Shown here in pieces: positions 28,297 through 34,467 of a stretch of DNA of 64,000 nucleotides. How positions within the stretch are numbered: position 1 is the stretch's first letter; the number at the start of each line of letters is the position of its first letter. Source of the stretch: Allosphingosinicella sp042666435. Its GTDB lineage: Bacteria; Pseudomonadota; Alphaproteobacteria; Sphingomonadales; Sphingomonadaceae. Location: positions 434,001 to 498,000 of the forward strand of contig NZ_JBHTDC010000001.1 of assembly GCF_042666435.1 (NCBI RefSeq), given 5' to 3'. The notes beneath the pieces are model-generated. The model was not told the DNA's origin, ran no database searches, and saw only the letters and a list, made by a program, of their open reading frames with translations. A program made the translations under genes and the position numbers.

Positions 28297-28729
28297 AAGC
28301 GGGGGGCTGGTCCGGACAAGAAGCGAGGGTCGCTCAGCCTCTAGGGGCGCACCCCGTCCAAGGCAACCGCCCGGCCTGCGCTCATACCGGTATCGCTGTT
28401 GCATAGCCGACACAGGGCCATCGCAAATGCCCCGCGATACCGTATTTGCCGGTGACAAGGCCAACCGCCTTCCCTAGCATCCGGACCACGAGCTGCGGCT
28501 AAGGCCTTGGTTCGGGGAGGCTTCGGCCCCGCTTCCTCAGGCGAGGTGAGGAAGTGCGCGGGCCGGGCATTCTACAAGGGGGTTGGCGGGAAACCGTCAC
28601 GCGGGTGCCCGGGTCCACAGGATCCGGGCACTTGCTATTTCCGGCCCCTCGTTCCGCTTATCGTTCGAATCTCTTTCGCCGCCGCCATGCGAGGCGCTAT
28701 GCCTCCGTTCGGGCCGTCGGGGAGGGGTG
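28297..28729. other. 433-bp non-coding stretch between divergent proS and histidine-kinase genes
   Basis: No protein gene recognised. It holds promoters for both flanking genes, an inverted repeat CGGTATCGC (28388-28396) / GCGATACCG (28434-28442), and a run of three consecutive hairpins (28513-28631) described separately as a candidate RNA. The last 90 bases form the leader of the kinase gene, with GGAGGGG before its ATG. Confidence 0.6.
28497..28642 (+). ncRNA. Candidate structured small RNA
   Basis: Three hairpins follow each other: GGGGAGGC-TTCG-GCCCC (28513-28531, UUCG loop); CTTCCTC / GAGGAAG (28532-28554, perfect 7 bp); and a 12-bp helix (28605-28631, arms GTGCCCGGGTCC and GGATCCGGGCAC, loop ACA), followed by TTGCTATTT. 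It looks like an RNA ending in a terminator. Boundaries, strand and identity are uncertain; no known RNA class was recognised. Confidence 0.35.
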
Positions 28730-29836
28730 ATGAGAAATCTGCGGCGAATCCTCGGCAGCGCGGCGTTGCGGCCGGTGCTGGTGATCTGGGGTTTCGGCTA
28801 TTTGCTGGTCGAAATTTTCGCCGTGCTGCTGGGTCGGTCGTCGCCGGGGACGAACCTTCTCAGCTCGATACCCTTGTTCGCGGTCGGCGTCGGCCTGACC
28901 CTGCTGCTCGACCGGACGCGGCTCCGGCTCCACGATTCTCCGCCCCTCTCCCGCTGGCTGCTGATGGGCATGGCCATCATCGCCGCGACCGCGGTGCATA
29001 CGGCGGTCGACCTCCACTGGCTCAAATGGCTGGCGCTGACCGTCGCTCCGGACTGGCAGGAATGGGCGCTGAACCTGGGCAGCCAGCGCGTTTTCACCGT
29101 CGGACTCCTCTATTTGTGGACCTTCTGTCTTGCCCTCACCCTCCTCTGGGCCGCCGGCGTGAGCAATGCCGCCCAGGCGAGCGCCGCCCGCGCCAGCGCC
29201 TTCGAGGCTTCCAGCCATCGCGCCGAGGCGGCCGCCCTCCGGCTTCAGCTCAACCCGCATTTCCTGTTCAACGCGATGAACTCCGTGTCGAGTCTCGTCG
29301 CCCTCGACCGCAAGGCGGAAGCGGAGGCGATGATCGGCCAGCTTTGCGATTTCCTCCGCGCATCCCTCGCCTCCGATCCGATGGCAGACGTGGCGCTGGC
29401 CGATGAGATCGATACGATCGACGCCTATCTCGGCATCGAGGGGGCGCGGTTCGGCGACCGGCTGGAGGTGGATATCGACGTGCCGGACGAGGCGATGCGA
29501 GCGCAGGTGCCCAATTTCATCCTTCAGCCGCTGGTCGAGAATGCGATCAAGCACGGCGTGTCGGCCGCGCGCGGCCGCGCCACGATCCGGATCAGCGCGG
29601 CGAAGGAAGGCGATATGCTCGTGCTGAGCGTGGTGAACCAAGCCGAGCCCGGCCGTGCCGGAGAGGAATCCGACGAGGGGGGACTGGACCGTCGCGGCAT
29701 TGGCCTGTCCAACATCCGCCAGCGCCTCGCGATCGGCTACGGCAATCGCGCTGGGCTCGAGACCGGCGCCATTCCCGGCGGCTACAGCGCCGTCATCCGC
29801 CTGCCCTTCGCGGACGCCGCCGCCGGAGATAGCTGA
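28730..29836 (+). CDS. LytS-type sensor histidine kinase (His_kinase family)
   Basis: A membrane sensor kinase of 368 residues. Four transmembrane helices (about 12-34, 45-62, 77-98, 120-144) are followed by a short linker, then the phospho-acceptor motif LQLNPHFLFNAMNSVSSL (H177) typical of the LytS/YehU family. The ATPase region has PLVENAIKHGV, GIGLSNIRQRL and GGYSAVIRLPF. No LytTR response regulator is adjacent on either side, so the partner lies elsewhere. The ATG at 28730 is preceded by GGAGGGG; an upstream frame extension is non-homologous. Confidence 0.92.
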   Translation: MRNLRRILGSAALRPVLVIWGFGYLLVEIFAVLLGRSSPGTNLLSSIPLFAVGVGLTLLLDRTRLRLHDSPPLSRWLLMGMAIIAATAVHTAVDLHWLKWLALTVAPDWQEWALNLGSQRVFTVGLLYLWTFCLALTLLWAAGVSNAAQASAARASAFEASSHRAEAAALRLQLNPHFLFNAMNSVSSLVALDRKAEAEAMIGQLCDFLRASLASDPMADVALADEIDTIDAYLGIEGARFGDRLEVDIDVPDEAMRAQVPNFILQPLVENAIKHGVSAARGRATIRISAAKEGDMLVLSVVNQAEPGRAGEESDEGGLDRRGIGLSNIRQRLAIGYGNRAGLETGAIPGGYSAVIRLPFADAAAGDS

Positions 29837-30019
29837 TCCGGCTGGGCCCGTCGCCCGGCCGCATTGTAAATCGGCCGCCATTCGCCTATATCGGGCTGGC
29901 TAACGTCGCCTGCGGCGGAATTTGACGCCTTTCGGCCTATCCTTCCCTTACTCGCTTCATGGCTCACGCGGCGCACGTTGCGCGCGGACAACCATTTTGA
30001 AATGAAAGGACGGGACAAA

Positions 30020-30229
30020 ATGCCCTCAGGCACCGTCAAATTCTTCAACTACGACCGGGGCTACGGCTTCATCTCCAACGACGATGGCGGCGCCGACGCG
30101 TTCGTCCACGTCACCGCGGTCGAAGCCGCCGGCCTGCCCGGGCTCAACAAGGACGAGCGCATCAGCTACGACCTGGAGACCGGCGCCAACGGCAAGATAT
30201 CCGCCATCAACCTCCAGCCGGCGGGCTGA
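30020..30229 (+). CDS. Cold-shock domain protein (CspA family)
   Basis: A 69-residue single-stranded nucleic-acid-binding protein acting as an RNA chaperone. The RNP1-like motif is KFFNYDRGYGFIS; the usual lysine-glycine of KGYGFI is here RGYGFI. The RNP2-like motif is DAFVHVT. The 5' region (29837-30019) is 183 bases without an ORF and probably contains the transcript leader that often controls such genes. AAAGGA lies 9 bases before the ATG. An IF-1 gene follows 52 bases downstream, a pairing that suggests joint control of translation at low temperature. Confidence 0.94.
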   Translation: MPSGTVKFFNYDRGYGFISNDDGGADAFVHVTAVEAAGLPGLNKDERISYDLETGANGKISAINLQPAG

Positions 30230-30281
30230 GCCCGACCCGATTGGAAAGCGGCCCACCGCGGCCCCACGAGAAAGAGAAAAT

Positions 30282-30545
30282 ATGGCCAAGGAAGCGCTGC
30301 TCACGATGGAAGGGCTGATCGACGAGATCCTGCCGGACGGGCGCTTCGGCGTGACGCTCGACAACGAGCACCGGATCATCGCCTACACCGCCGGCAAGAT
30401 GCGCAAATTCCGCATCCGCTCCGTGGTCGGCGACCGGGTCCATGTGGAGATGACGCCCTACGACCTCACCAAGGGGCGAATCGTCTTCCGGGAGAAGACC
30501 CCCGGCCAGGGCCCCGGCCCGAGGCGGAGCGGCTTCCGGCGTTAG
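30282..30545 (+). CDS. infA: Translation initiation factor IF-1
   Basis: An 87-residue S1/OB-fold protein binding the ribosomal A site. It begins MAKEALLTMEGLIDEILPDG, with GKMRKFRIRSVVGDRVHVEM and YDLTKGRI as in all IF-1 proteins. It has an unusual glycine/proline/arginine tail (PGQGPGPRRSGFRR). It lies just after the cold-shock gene. Alphaproteobacteria may carry a second infA elsewhere; whether this is the main or an extra copy cannot be told from the window. Confidence 0.94.
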   Translation: MAKEALLTMEGLIDEILPDGRFGVTLDNEHRIIAYTAGKMRKFRIRSVVGDRVHVEMTPYDLTKGRIVFREKTPGQGPGPRRSGFRR

Positions 30546-30591
30546 CGCCGACAGTAACGACAAGGCGGCCATGCGCCGCCCAAGGAATGAA

Positions 30592-30762
30592 ATGAACGTA
30601 CAGACTATCGATAACATTCGACCCAAACTCTCTTTGGCTTTTGCGGGGGCTTCGGCTCTCCACCCATCGGGAATTCTATCGAGCCGGCCTGCTGCCAAGC
30701 GCTGCTCGCCTCTTCTTTCCGATCGCGAGTTGCGGCGCATCGTCGCCGGCATGATCGGCTGA
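30592..30762 (+). CDS. Small hypothetical protein (56 aa)
   Basis: A 56-residue protein beginning MNVQTIDNIRPKLSLAFAGA and ending LSDRELRRIVAGMIG. AAGGA lies 5-8 bases before the ATG, and the gene is followed by a terminator hairpin. No domain recognised; the C-terminus is a predicted amphipathic helix. It sits 46 bases after infA on the same strand, so it may be part of the csp-infA transcript. An in-frame ATG further upstream (30571) lacks a ribosome site. Confidence 0.6.
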   Translation: MNVQTIDNIRPKLSLAFAGASALHPSGILSSRPAAKRCSPLLSDRELRRIVAGMIG

Positions 30763-30771
30763 TACCCACCG

Positions 30772-30800
30772 GCCCTTCCCGTTCGCGGGGAGGGCTTTTA
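30772..30800 (+). terminator. Intrinsic terminator after the 56-residue ORF
   Basis: GCCCTTCCC pairs with GGGGAGGGC (one G-U) around GTTCGC, followed by TTTTA. It closes the csp-infA-small ORF unit and lies 15 bases before the next start codon, so it might also act as an attenuator for that gene. Confidence 0.75.
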
Positions 30801-30815
30801 TCTGGAGACCCAGAC

Positions 30816-31025
30816 ATGTCGAGAATTCCCGTCCGTCCCTTCCTGATCGCCAAGGACGAGGAAGGCCATTTCCGCATCACCGTGCGCGAGACCCGCTACA
30901 ACAGCCAGGGCTACCCCCTCGTCACCGCCACTTTGCAGGACGAGACCTTCAAGACGGCGACGGCGGCGCGCACGCACGCCAAGGAGCATTTCGGGGCCGA
31001 GGCAGGCCAGTTCGCGCTCAAATAA
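30816..31025 (+). CDS. Small hypothetical protein (69 aa)
   Basis: A 69-residue soluble protein, MSRIPVRPFLIAKDEEGHFR, with beta-strand-like content and an alanine/histidine-rich helix near the end (TAARTHAKEHFGAEAG). GGAG lies about 10 bases before the ATG. Conserved-looking composition and position after the csp/infA genes suggest a stress- or translation-related role, but this is only contextual. No family recognised. Confidence 0.7.
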   Translation: MSRIPVRPFLIAKDEEGHFRITVRETRYNSQGYPLVTATLQDETFKTATAARTHAKEHFGAEAGQFALK

Positions 31026-31220
31026 GCCGACCTTCTTCGTAACGATCCAACCCGCGCGCGCGCCGCATGTCGCCGCGGCGGGGCGACGAGTGCCGGCATT
31101 TCGAGCGGAGCCTGTTCCGGCTTGCTCGGACTCTCGCGAAACCGCTCTCCGCCTTAAGGATTTCCCAACCGCGCGTCTGGCAGACTAGCTACCGGGGCAA
31201 GTGCCGGGAGGGGGAATTTC

Positions 31221-32486
31221 ATGCTTCGCGTGAGCAAGGCGGATCTGCGGCTGGGAATGTTCGTCCAGTCGCTCGAAGGTTCCTGGTTCGACCATCCGTT
31301 CTGGAAATCCAAATTCCTGCTCGCCGAGGAGGAGGATCTGCGCGCGCTGCAAGGCAGCGACATCGAATGCGTGTGGGTGGACGAGGTCAAGAGCCTCGCC
31401 CCTGCCCTCGCCCACCTGACGCCACAGGAGCCGACGCCCAGGCGAAGGCTGTTCGAGGAGCTGTCCTCCGAAGCGCCCGCGGAGACATCTCCGGCCGCGC
31501 CGCCCAGGCCGCGCCGCGCCTCGCTTCCCAATGAATATCATGCCGCCCAGACGGTGCTGGAGGATTGCAAGGCCGCGGTCGGCGAGCTCTTCGCCCGGGT
31601 GCGCAGCGGCGACGCCTCGGCGGTCGAGGACGCCGCCCCCGTCGTCGGCGGCATCGCCGAATCGGTCGCGCGCAATTCGGACGCCTTGATCACCCTCGCC
31701 CGCGTCCGCACCCTCGACGAATATACCTATATGCACTCGGTCGCGGTCAGCGCGCTGATGATCAACCTCGCGCGCCAGCTCCAGCTGCCGCCCGAATATA
31801 TCAAGCAGGCGGGCACGGCCGGGCTGTTCATGGACGTGGGCAAGGCGCTGCTCCCGCCGGAGCTCCTCGGCAAAAGGGGAGATTATGCGCCCGAGGATTG
31901 GGCGGAGATGCGCCGCCACCCGAAGCTTGGCGCGGATGCGGTCAAGGCGTCGGGCGACCTGTCCAAGATCGTCGCCGACGTCTGCCTCCACCATCACGAG
32001 CGGCATGACGGCAGCGGCTATCCCCACGGCCTGAAGGGCGACGAGATCAGCCTGTTCGCGCGCATGGCCGCGCTCTGCGACACCTATGACGCGCTCGTCT
32101 CCGTCCGCCCGCACCGCCCGGCCTACGGCCCGGCCGAGGCGGTGGCCGAAATGTACAAACTCAAGGGCCGGTTCGACGAGAGCCTGCTCGCCGGCTTCAT
32201 CAAGAGCATCGGCATCTATCCGGTGGGGAGCCTGGTGCGCCTCGAATCGCGCATGCTCGGCTGCGTCGCGGCCCAGCGCCGGGACCAGCTGACCCGGCCC
32301 CTCGTCCGCATCTTCTATTCCATTCGGCAACGCACGCACGTGCCGGTCGAGGAAGTGGACCTGGCGCAAGTGCCCGAGCCGGACCGGATCGTCGCCCGCG
32401 AGGAGCCCGGCCGCTGGGGCCTGCCCGACTGGGACAATTATGCGCTGACCATCCTCCAGGGCCAGAAGGCGAAGCGCGCGGCGTGA
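31221..32486 (+). CDS. HD-GYP domain protein with an altered HD motif
   Basis: A 421-residue cytosolic protein. The N-terminal DUF3391 domain (about 1-60, LRLGMFVQSLEGSWFDHPFW) is followed by a proline/alanine-rich linker and an HD-GYP domain (about 140-380). HD-GYP proteins hydrolyse cyclic di-GMP. The HHE and HDGSGYPHGLKGDEIS stretch is intact (residues 258-277) and H172 is kept, but the namesake histidine is methionine: GLFMDVGK (M204, D205) instead of HDIGK. Metal binding could be weakened, so it may be a c-di-GMP receptor rather than a hydrolase. GGGAGGGGG precedes the ATG. Confidence 0.92.
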   Translation: MLRVSKADLRLGMFVQSLEGSWFDHPFWKSKFLLAEEEDLRALQGSDIECVWVDEVKSLAPALAHLTPQEPTPRRRLFEELSSEAPAETSPAAPPRPRRASLPNEYHAAQTVLEDCKAAVGELFARVRSGDASAVEDAAPVVGGIAESVARNSDALITLARVRTLDEYTYMHSVAVSALMINLARQLQLPPEYIKQAGTAGLFMDVGKALLPPELLGKRGDYAPEDWAEMRRHPKLGADAVKASGDLSKIVADVCLHHHERHDGSGYPHGLKGDEISLFARMAALCDTYDALVSVRPHRPAYGPAEAVAEMYKLKGRFDESLLAGFIKSIGIYPVGSLVRLESRMLGCVAAQRRDQLTRPLVRIFYSIRQRTHVPVEEVDLAQVPEPDRIVAREEPGRWGLPDWDNYALTILQGQKAKRAA

Positions 32487-32800
32487 CCCGGTGCAGGCGG
32501 CGGGTGCGCGAAGTTGACGAAGTTTACACGTGCCATGGGCTTCCGGTTGCACCGGCCGGGCGCGGCGTGTGGCGCGGGCCGTGAAGGGAACCGCGTTTGC
32601 TTCCCTTTCCCTTGGCCGATGCCCGCCCCGAGACATCCGGCGCGGGTGGAGGGATGACCGGCACGACTGGCACAAAAGTGACATGGAATCGCGGCGGTCT
32701 GCCCGCAGCGGCGGGCGCGGACTGGAACAGCCTGGAGACAGTCGGTGGCGGGAGCGACTCGGCCATTGCAAGTCTATGACCGATCGGGGGTGGGTGTAGG

Positions 32801-32847
32801 AAAATCGAAAATGAGGGTTGCCGGGGGCAAGTTTCATTCTCGATTTT
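32801..32847. terminator. Long hairpin with A-rich and T-rich ends
   Basis: Outer arms AAAATCGA / TCGATTTT and inner arms pair over 22 positions with only one A-C and one G-G mismatch, around the loop GGG. With A4 on the left and T4 on the right it suits bidirectional termination. It insulates the VapBC genes from the HD-GYP gene. Confidence 0.6.
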
Positions 32848-32893
32848 CGCCGGAAGCTTTTCCAAGCTCCTCGCGTCTGAGGTTTGGCGCGTC

Positions 32894-32922
32894 TTGAAGC
32901 CCCGGCCTCTCTCTGCTACTGT
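32894..32922 (+). promoter_or_regulatory. Predicted sigma-70 promoter of vapBC
   Basis: TTGAAG (32894-32899), a 17-base spacer and TACTGT (32917-32922). The expected start of transcription is at or next to the A of the vapB ATG (32929), which has no Shine-Dalgarno, so the mRNA may be leaderless. Confidence 0.5.
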
Positions 32923-32928
32923 GAAACC

Positions 32929-33204
32929 ATGAAGAATGTCACAGTTTCACTGGACGATGCCACCTACCGGGCCGCGCGTGTGAAGGCGGCCCAGGCGGGG
33001 CGTTCGCTTTCGGCCCTGGTGCGCGAGGCGCTCGAGGAGCTTGGCTCCGGCGAAACCGAATTCGAGCGGCTGCACAGGGAGGAACTGGAGTTGAGGGAGA
33101 AGCTGAAAGAGCTTCCTCCTTTCCGCGCCAGCGACCGCCTCACCCGTGAAGAGGTGCACGACCGTGCCCGCGAGCGGAAGGAATGGCGCGAGCGGCGGTC
33201 TTGA
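32929..33204 (+). CDS. Ribbon-helix-helix antitoxin (VapB-like)
   Basis: A 91-residue antitoxin. The N-terminus MKNVTVSLDDATYRAARVKA followed by AGRSLSALVREALEEL is a ribbon-helix-helix DNA-binding fold. The charged C-terminal half (about 50-91) would wrap the toxin. It overlaps the PIN-domain toxin gene by 22 bases. By family knowledge it neutralises VapC and represses its own promoter as a toxin-antitoxin complex. No ribosome-binding site precedes the ATG. Confidence 0.88.
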   Translation: MKNVTVSLDDATYRAARVKAAQAGRSLSALVREALEELGSGETEFERLHREELELREKLKELPPFRASDRLTREEVHDRARERKEWRERRS

Positions 33205-33611
33205 CCGGCTTCCTCGACACGAACGTTCTGATCTACGCCGTCGGCAACCTGCCGGAAGAGGCGGCGAAACGCGAGAGGGCGTGGCGGCTGATCGATGGCG
33301 GCGACGTTGCCGTGTCGATGCAGGTTCTGCAGGAATTCTATCACCAGGCGACGAGGCGGAGCCGCCCCAACCCGCTGTCGCCGGACCTGGCCAGGGGCTT
33401 CGTGGAGCGATGGCGGCGCTTTTCGGTGCAGGAGACGACGCTCAAGCTGCTCGATCTCGGCTTCGAAGTCCAGCGCCGCCACCGCTTCAGCTTCTGGGAC
33501 AGCATGATCGTCGCCGCGGCGCGCGCGCAGGGCTGCGATGTGCTGTGGACCGAGGATATGGACGACGGGCGGATCGTGGACGGGATGCGAATCGCCAATC
33601 CGTTTCGGTAA
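33183..33611 (+). CDS. PIN-domain toxin (VapC-like ribonuclease)
   Basis: A 142-residue PIN nuclease. Acidic metal ligands are seen at FLDTNVLIY (D12), VLQEFYH (E51), FSFWDSMIV (D106) and the LWTEDMDDG stretch (E124/D125). The complete set suggests an active Mg-dependent RNase, probably targeting tRNA or rRNA as in other VapC proteins. Paired with the overlapping upstream antitoxin. An internal TTG (MTGFLDTN) is an alternative start that would reduce the overlap. Confidence 0.9.
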   Translation: MARAAVLTGFLDTNVLIYAVGNLPEEAAKRERAWRLIDGGDVAVSMQVLQEFYHQATRRSRPNPLSPDLARGFVERWRRFSVQETTLKLLDLGFEVQRRHRFSFWDSMIVAAARAQGCDVLWTEDMDDGRIVDGMRIANPFR

Positions 33612-33669
33612 AGGAGCAGCGAACAGGTGCTGTGTCCCCCCTAACCTCCAAGCGTCCCCAAGATTTCAG

Positions 33670-34215
33670 CTAGACGGCGCGGTAAAAGTGCGATGACGGA
33701 AGTGGCGACAGTGCCCAGTGAAACCCCCCACCTTTTCCTGGATGAAGTACGTCGAGCTCCTTATTTGTATAAATCCGCTCGTACTCATCGGTAGGCGTGT
33801 TACGGTTTCTTAATGGCCTCCTTCCGTACCGCTCAATAAACTTAGCGATTAGGTCGGCCTCAACGCCTTCGCAATTCGTCCCATGCCAACGGACTTTTGG
33901 TTCGCAGTAGTATATCCTTATTCGAAGATCAGGTATTTTTTTCGCAAGTTCAGGAATCCAGCTTCTTAGATGAGATGTGATGCGCCTCTGCGCCTGCCCT
34001 TTGCCGATGTACGCAACAGGAGAGTGACGGTCGCCGTAGGCAAATGAAAATGGTCGGCGTACCCCGATAATGTACACCGCTCGATCGGTTAGAAGTCCCT
34101 TGTGGCCATCAAGGTCAACCGCCTTCTTCAGGGCGCGCCAACTAGACACCCCCGCGCCTCGGAATTCGATGAACTTCCAGTTCAACTTCACACGCGCTGC
34201 CACATAGCTCTCCAT
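33670..34215 (-). CDS. GIY-YIG domain protein, low-GC orphan
   Basis: A 181-residue protein with a GIY-YIG nuclease-like core: RAVYIIGVRR (GIY part), AYIGKGQAQRRITSH (YIG part with arginine), a glutamate in NCEGVEADLIAKFI and asparagines in RPLRNRN. The hallmark residues are all present, so nuclease activity is plausible. No extra DNA-binding domain is evident beyond N-terminal KLNWKFIEFRGAGVSSW. The gene is visibly less GC-rich than its neighbours and uses AT-rich codons, suggesting transfer. It sits between vapC and a duplicated pyrG 3' end. Specific role unknown. Confidence 0.75.
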   Translation of the reverse strand: MESYVAARVKLNWKFIEFRGAGVSSWRALKKAVDLDGHKGLLTDRAVYIIGVRRPFSFAYGDRHSPVAYIGKGQAQRRITSHLRSWIPELAKKIPDLRIRIYYCEPKVRWHGTNCEGVEADLIAKFIERYGRRPLRNRNTPTDEYERIYTNKELDVLHPGKGGGFHWALSPLPSSHFYRAV

Positions 34216-34289
34216 TCACCCAGCAGAGCATTGATGGCATCTCGCAGGTTACGAGATCAAGGGGCGCAATGCTGCAAAGAATTGCTTTC

Positions 34290-34391
34290 TTAGACCAACC
34301 TGCTCTGCTTCACCGCCGCTTCGATAAAACTGGCGAACAACGGATGTGGCTCGAAGGGCTTGCTCTTGAGCTCCGGATGGAACTGCACGCC
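34290..34391 (-). pseudogene. Second copy of the last 33 codons of pyrG
   Basis: In minus-strand order this encodes GVQFHPELKSKPFEPHPLF and continues to KQSRLV and a TAA stop. It is identical in protein to the end of the full pyrG at 34468, yet differs at several codons, all synonymous (for example TCG/AGC and CGT/AGG) and at the stop (TAG/TAA). No start or upstream part is present. It is a remnant from a different pyrG allele rather than a fresh local duplication. Confidence 0.85.
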
Positions 34392-34467
34392 CTCCTTCGA
34401 CTGGCGCCTCGGCTACGCTCGGTGCCGCTCAGGACAATCGGAATTTTGTAGGCGTCCAGTTTCACCC
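34392..34467. other. 76-bp spacer between the two pyrG 3' ends
   Basis: Holds a half palindromic repeat (GCCTCGGCTACGCTCGGTGC around 34406) and, on the plus strand at 34445-34468, codons for FVGVQFHP, the glutamine-amidotransferase motif of PyrG in inverted orientation. No gene. Confidence 0.5.

Larger units (their letters stand above)
32487..32928. other. 442-bp non-coding stretch between HD-GYP and vapB genes
   Basis: No convincing gene. The open frames here are short and lack ribosome sites and homology-like features. It contains a 47-base near-perfect hairpin (32801-32847) and the vapB promoter (32894-32922). The left part is GC-rich and featureless to me. Confidence 0.6.

Noticed and set aside
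28660..28690. A GTTCGAATC sequence resembling a tRNA T-loop
   Set aside because: No acceptor, D or anticodon stems could be paired around it.
32530..32799. Short plus-strand frames in the gap before vapB
   Set aside because: No ribosome site, low-complexity arginine/glycine content, and mutually overlapping frames.
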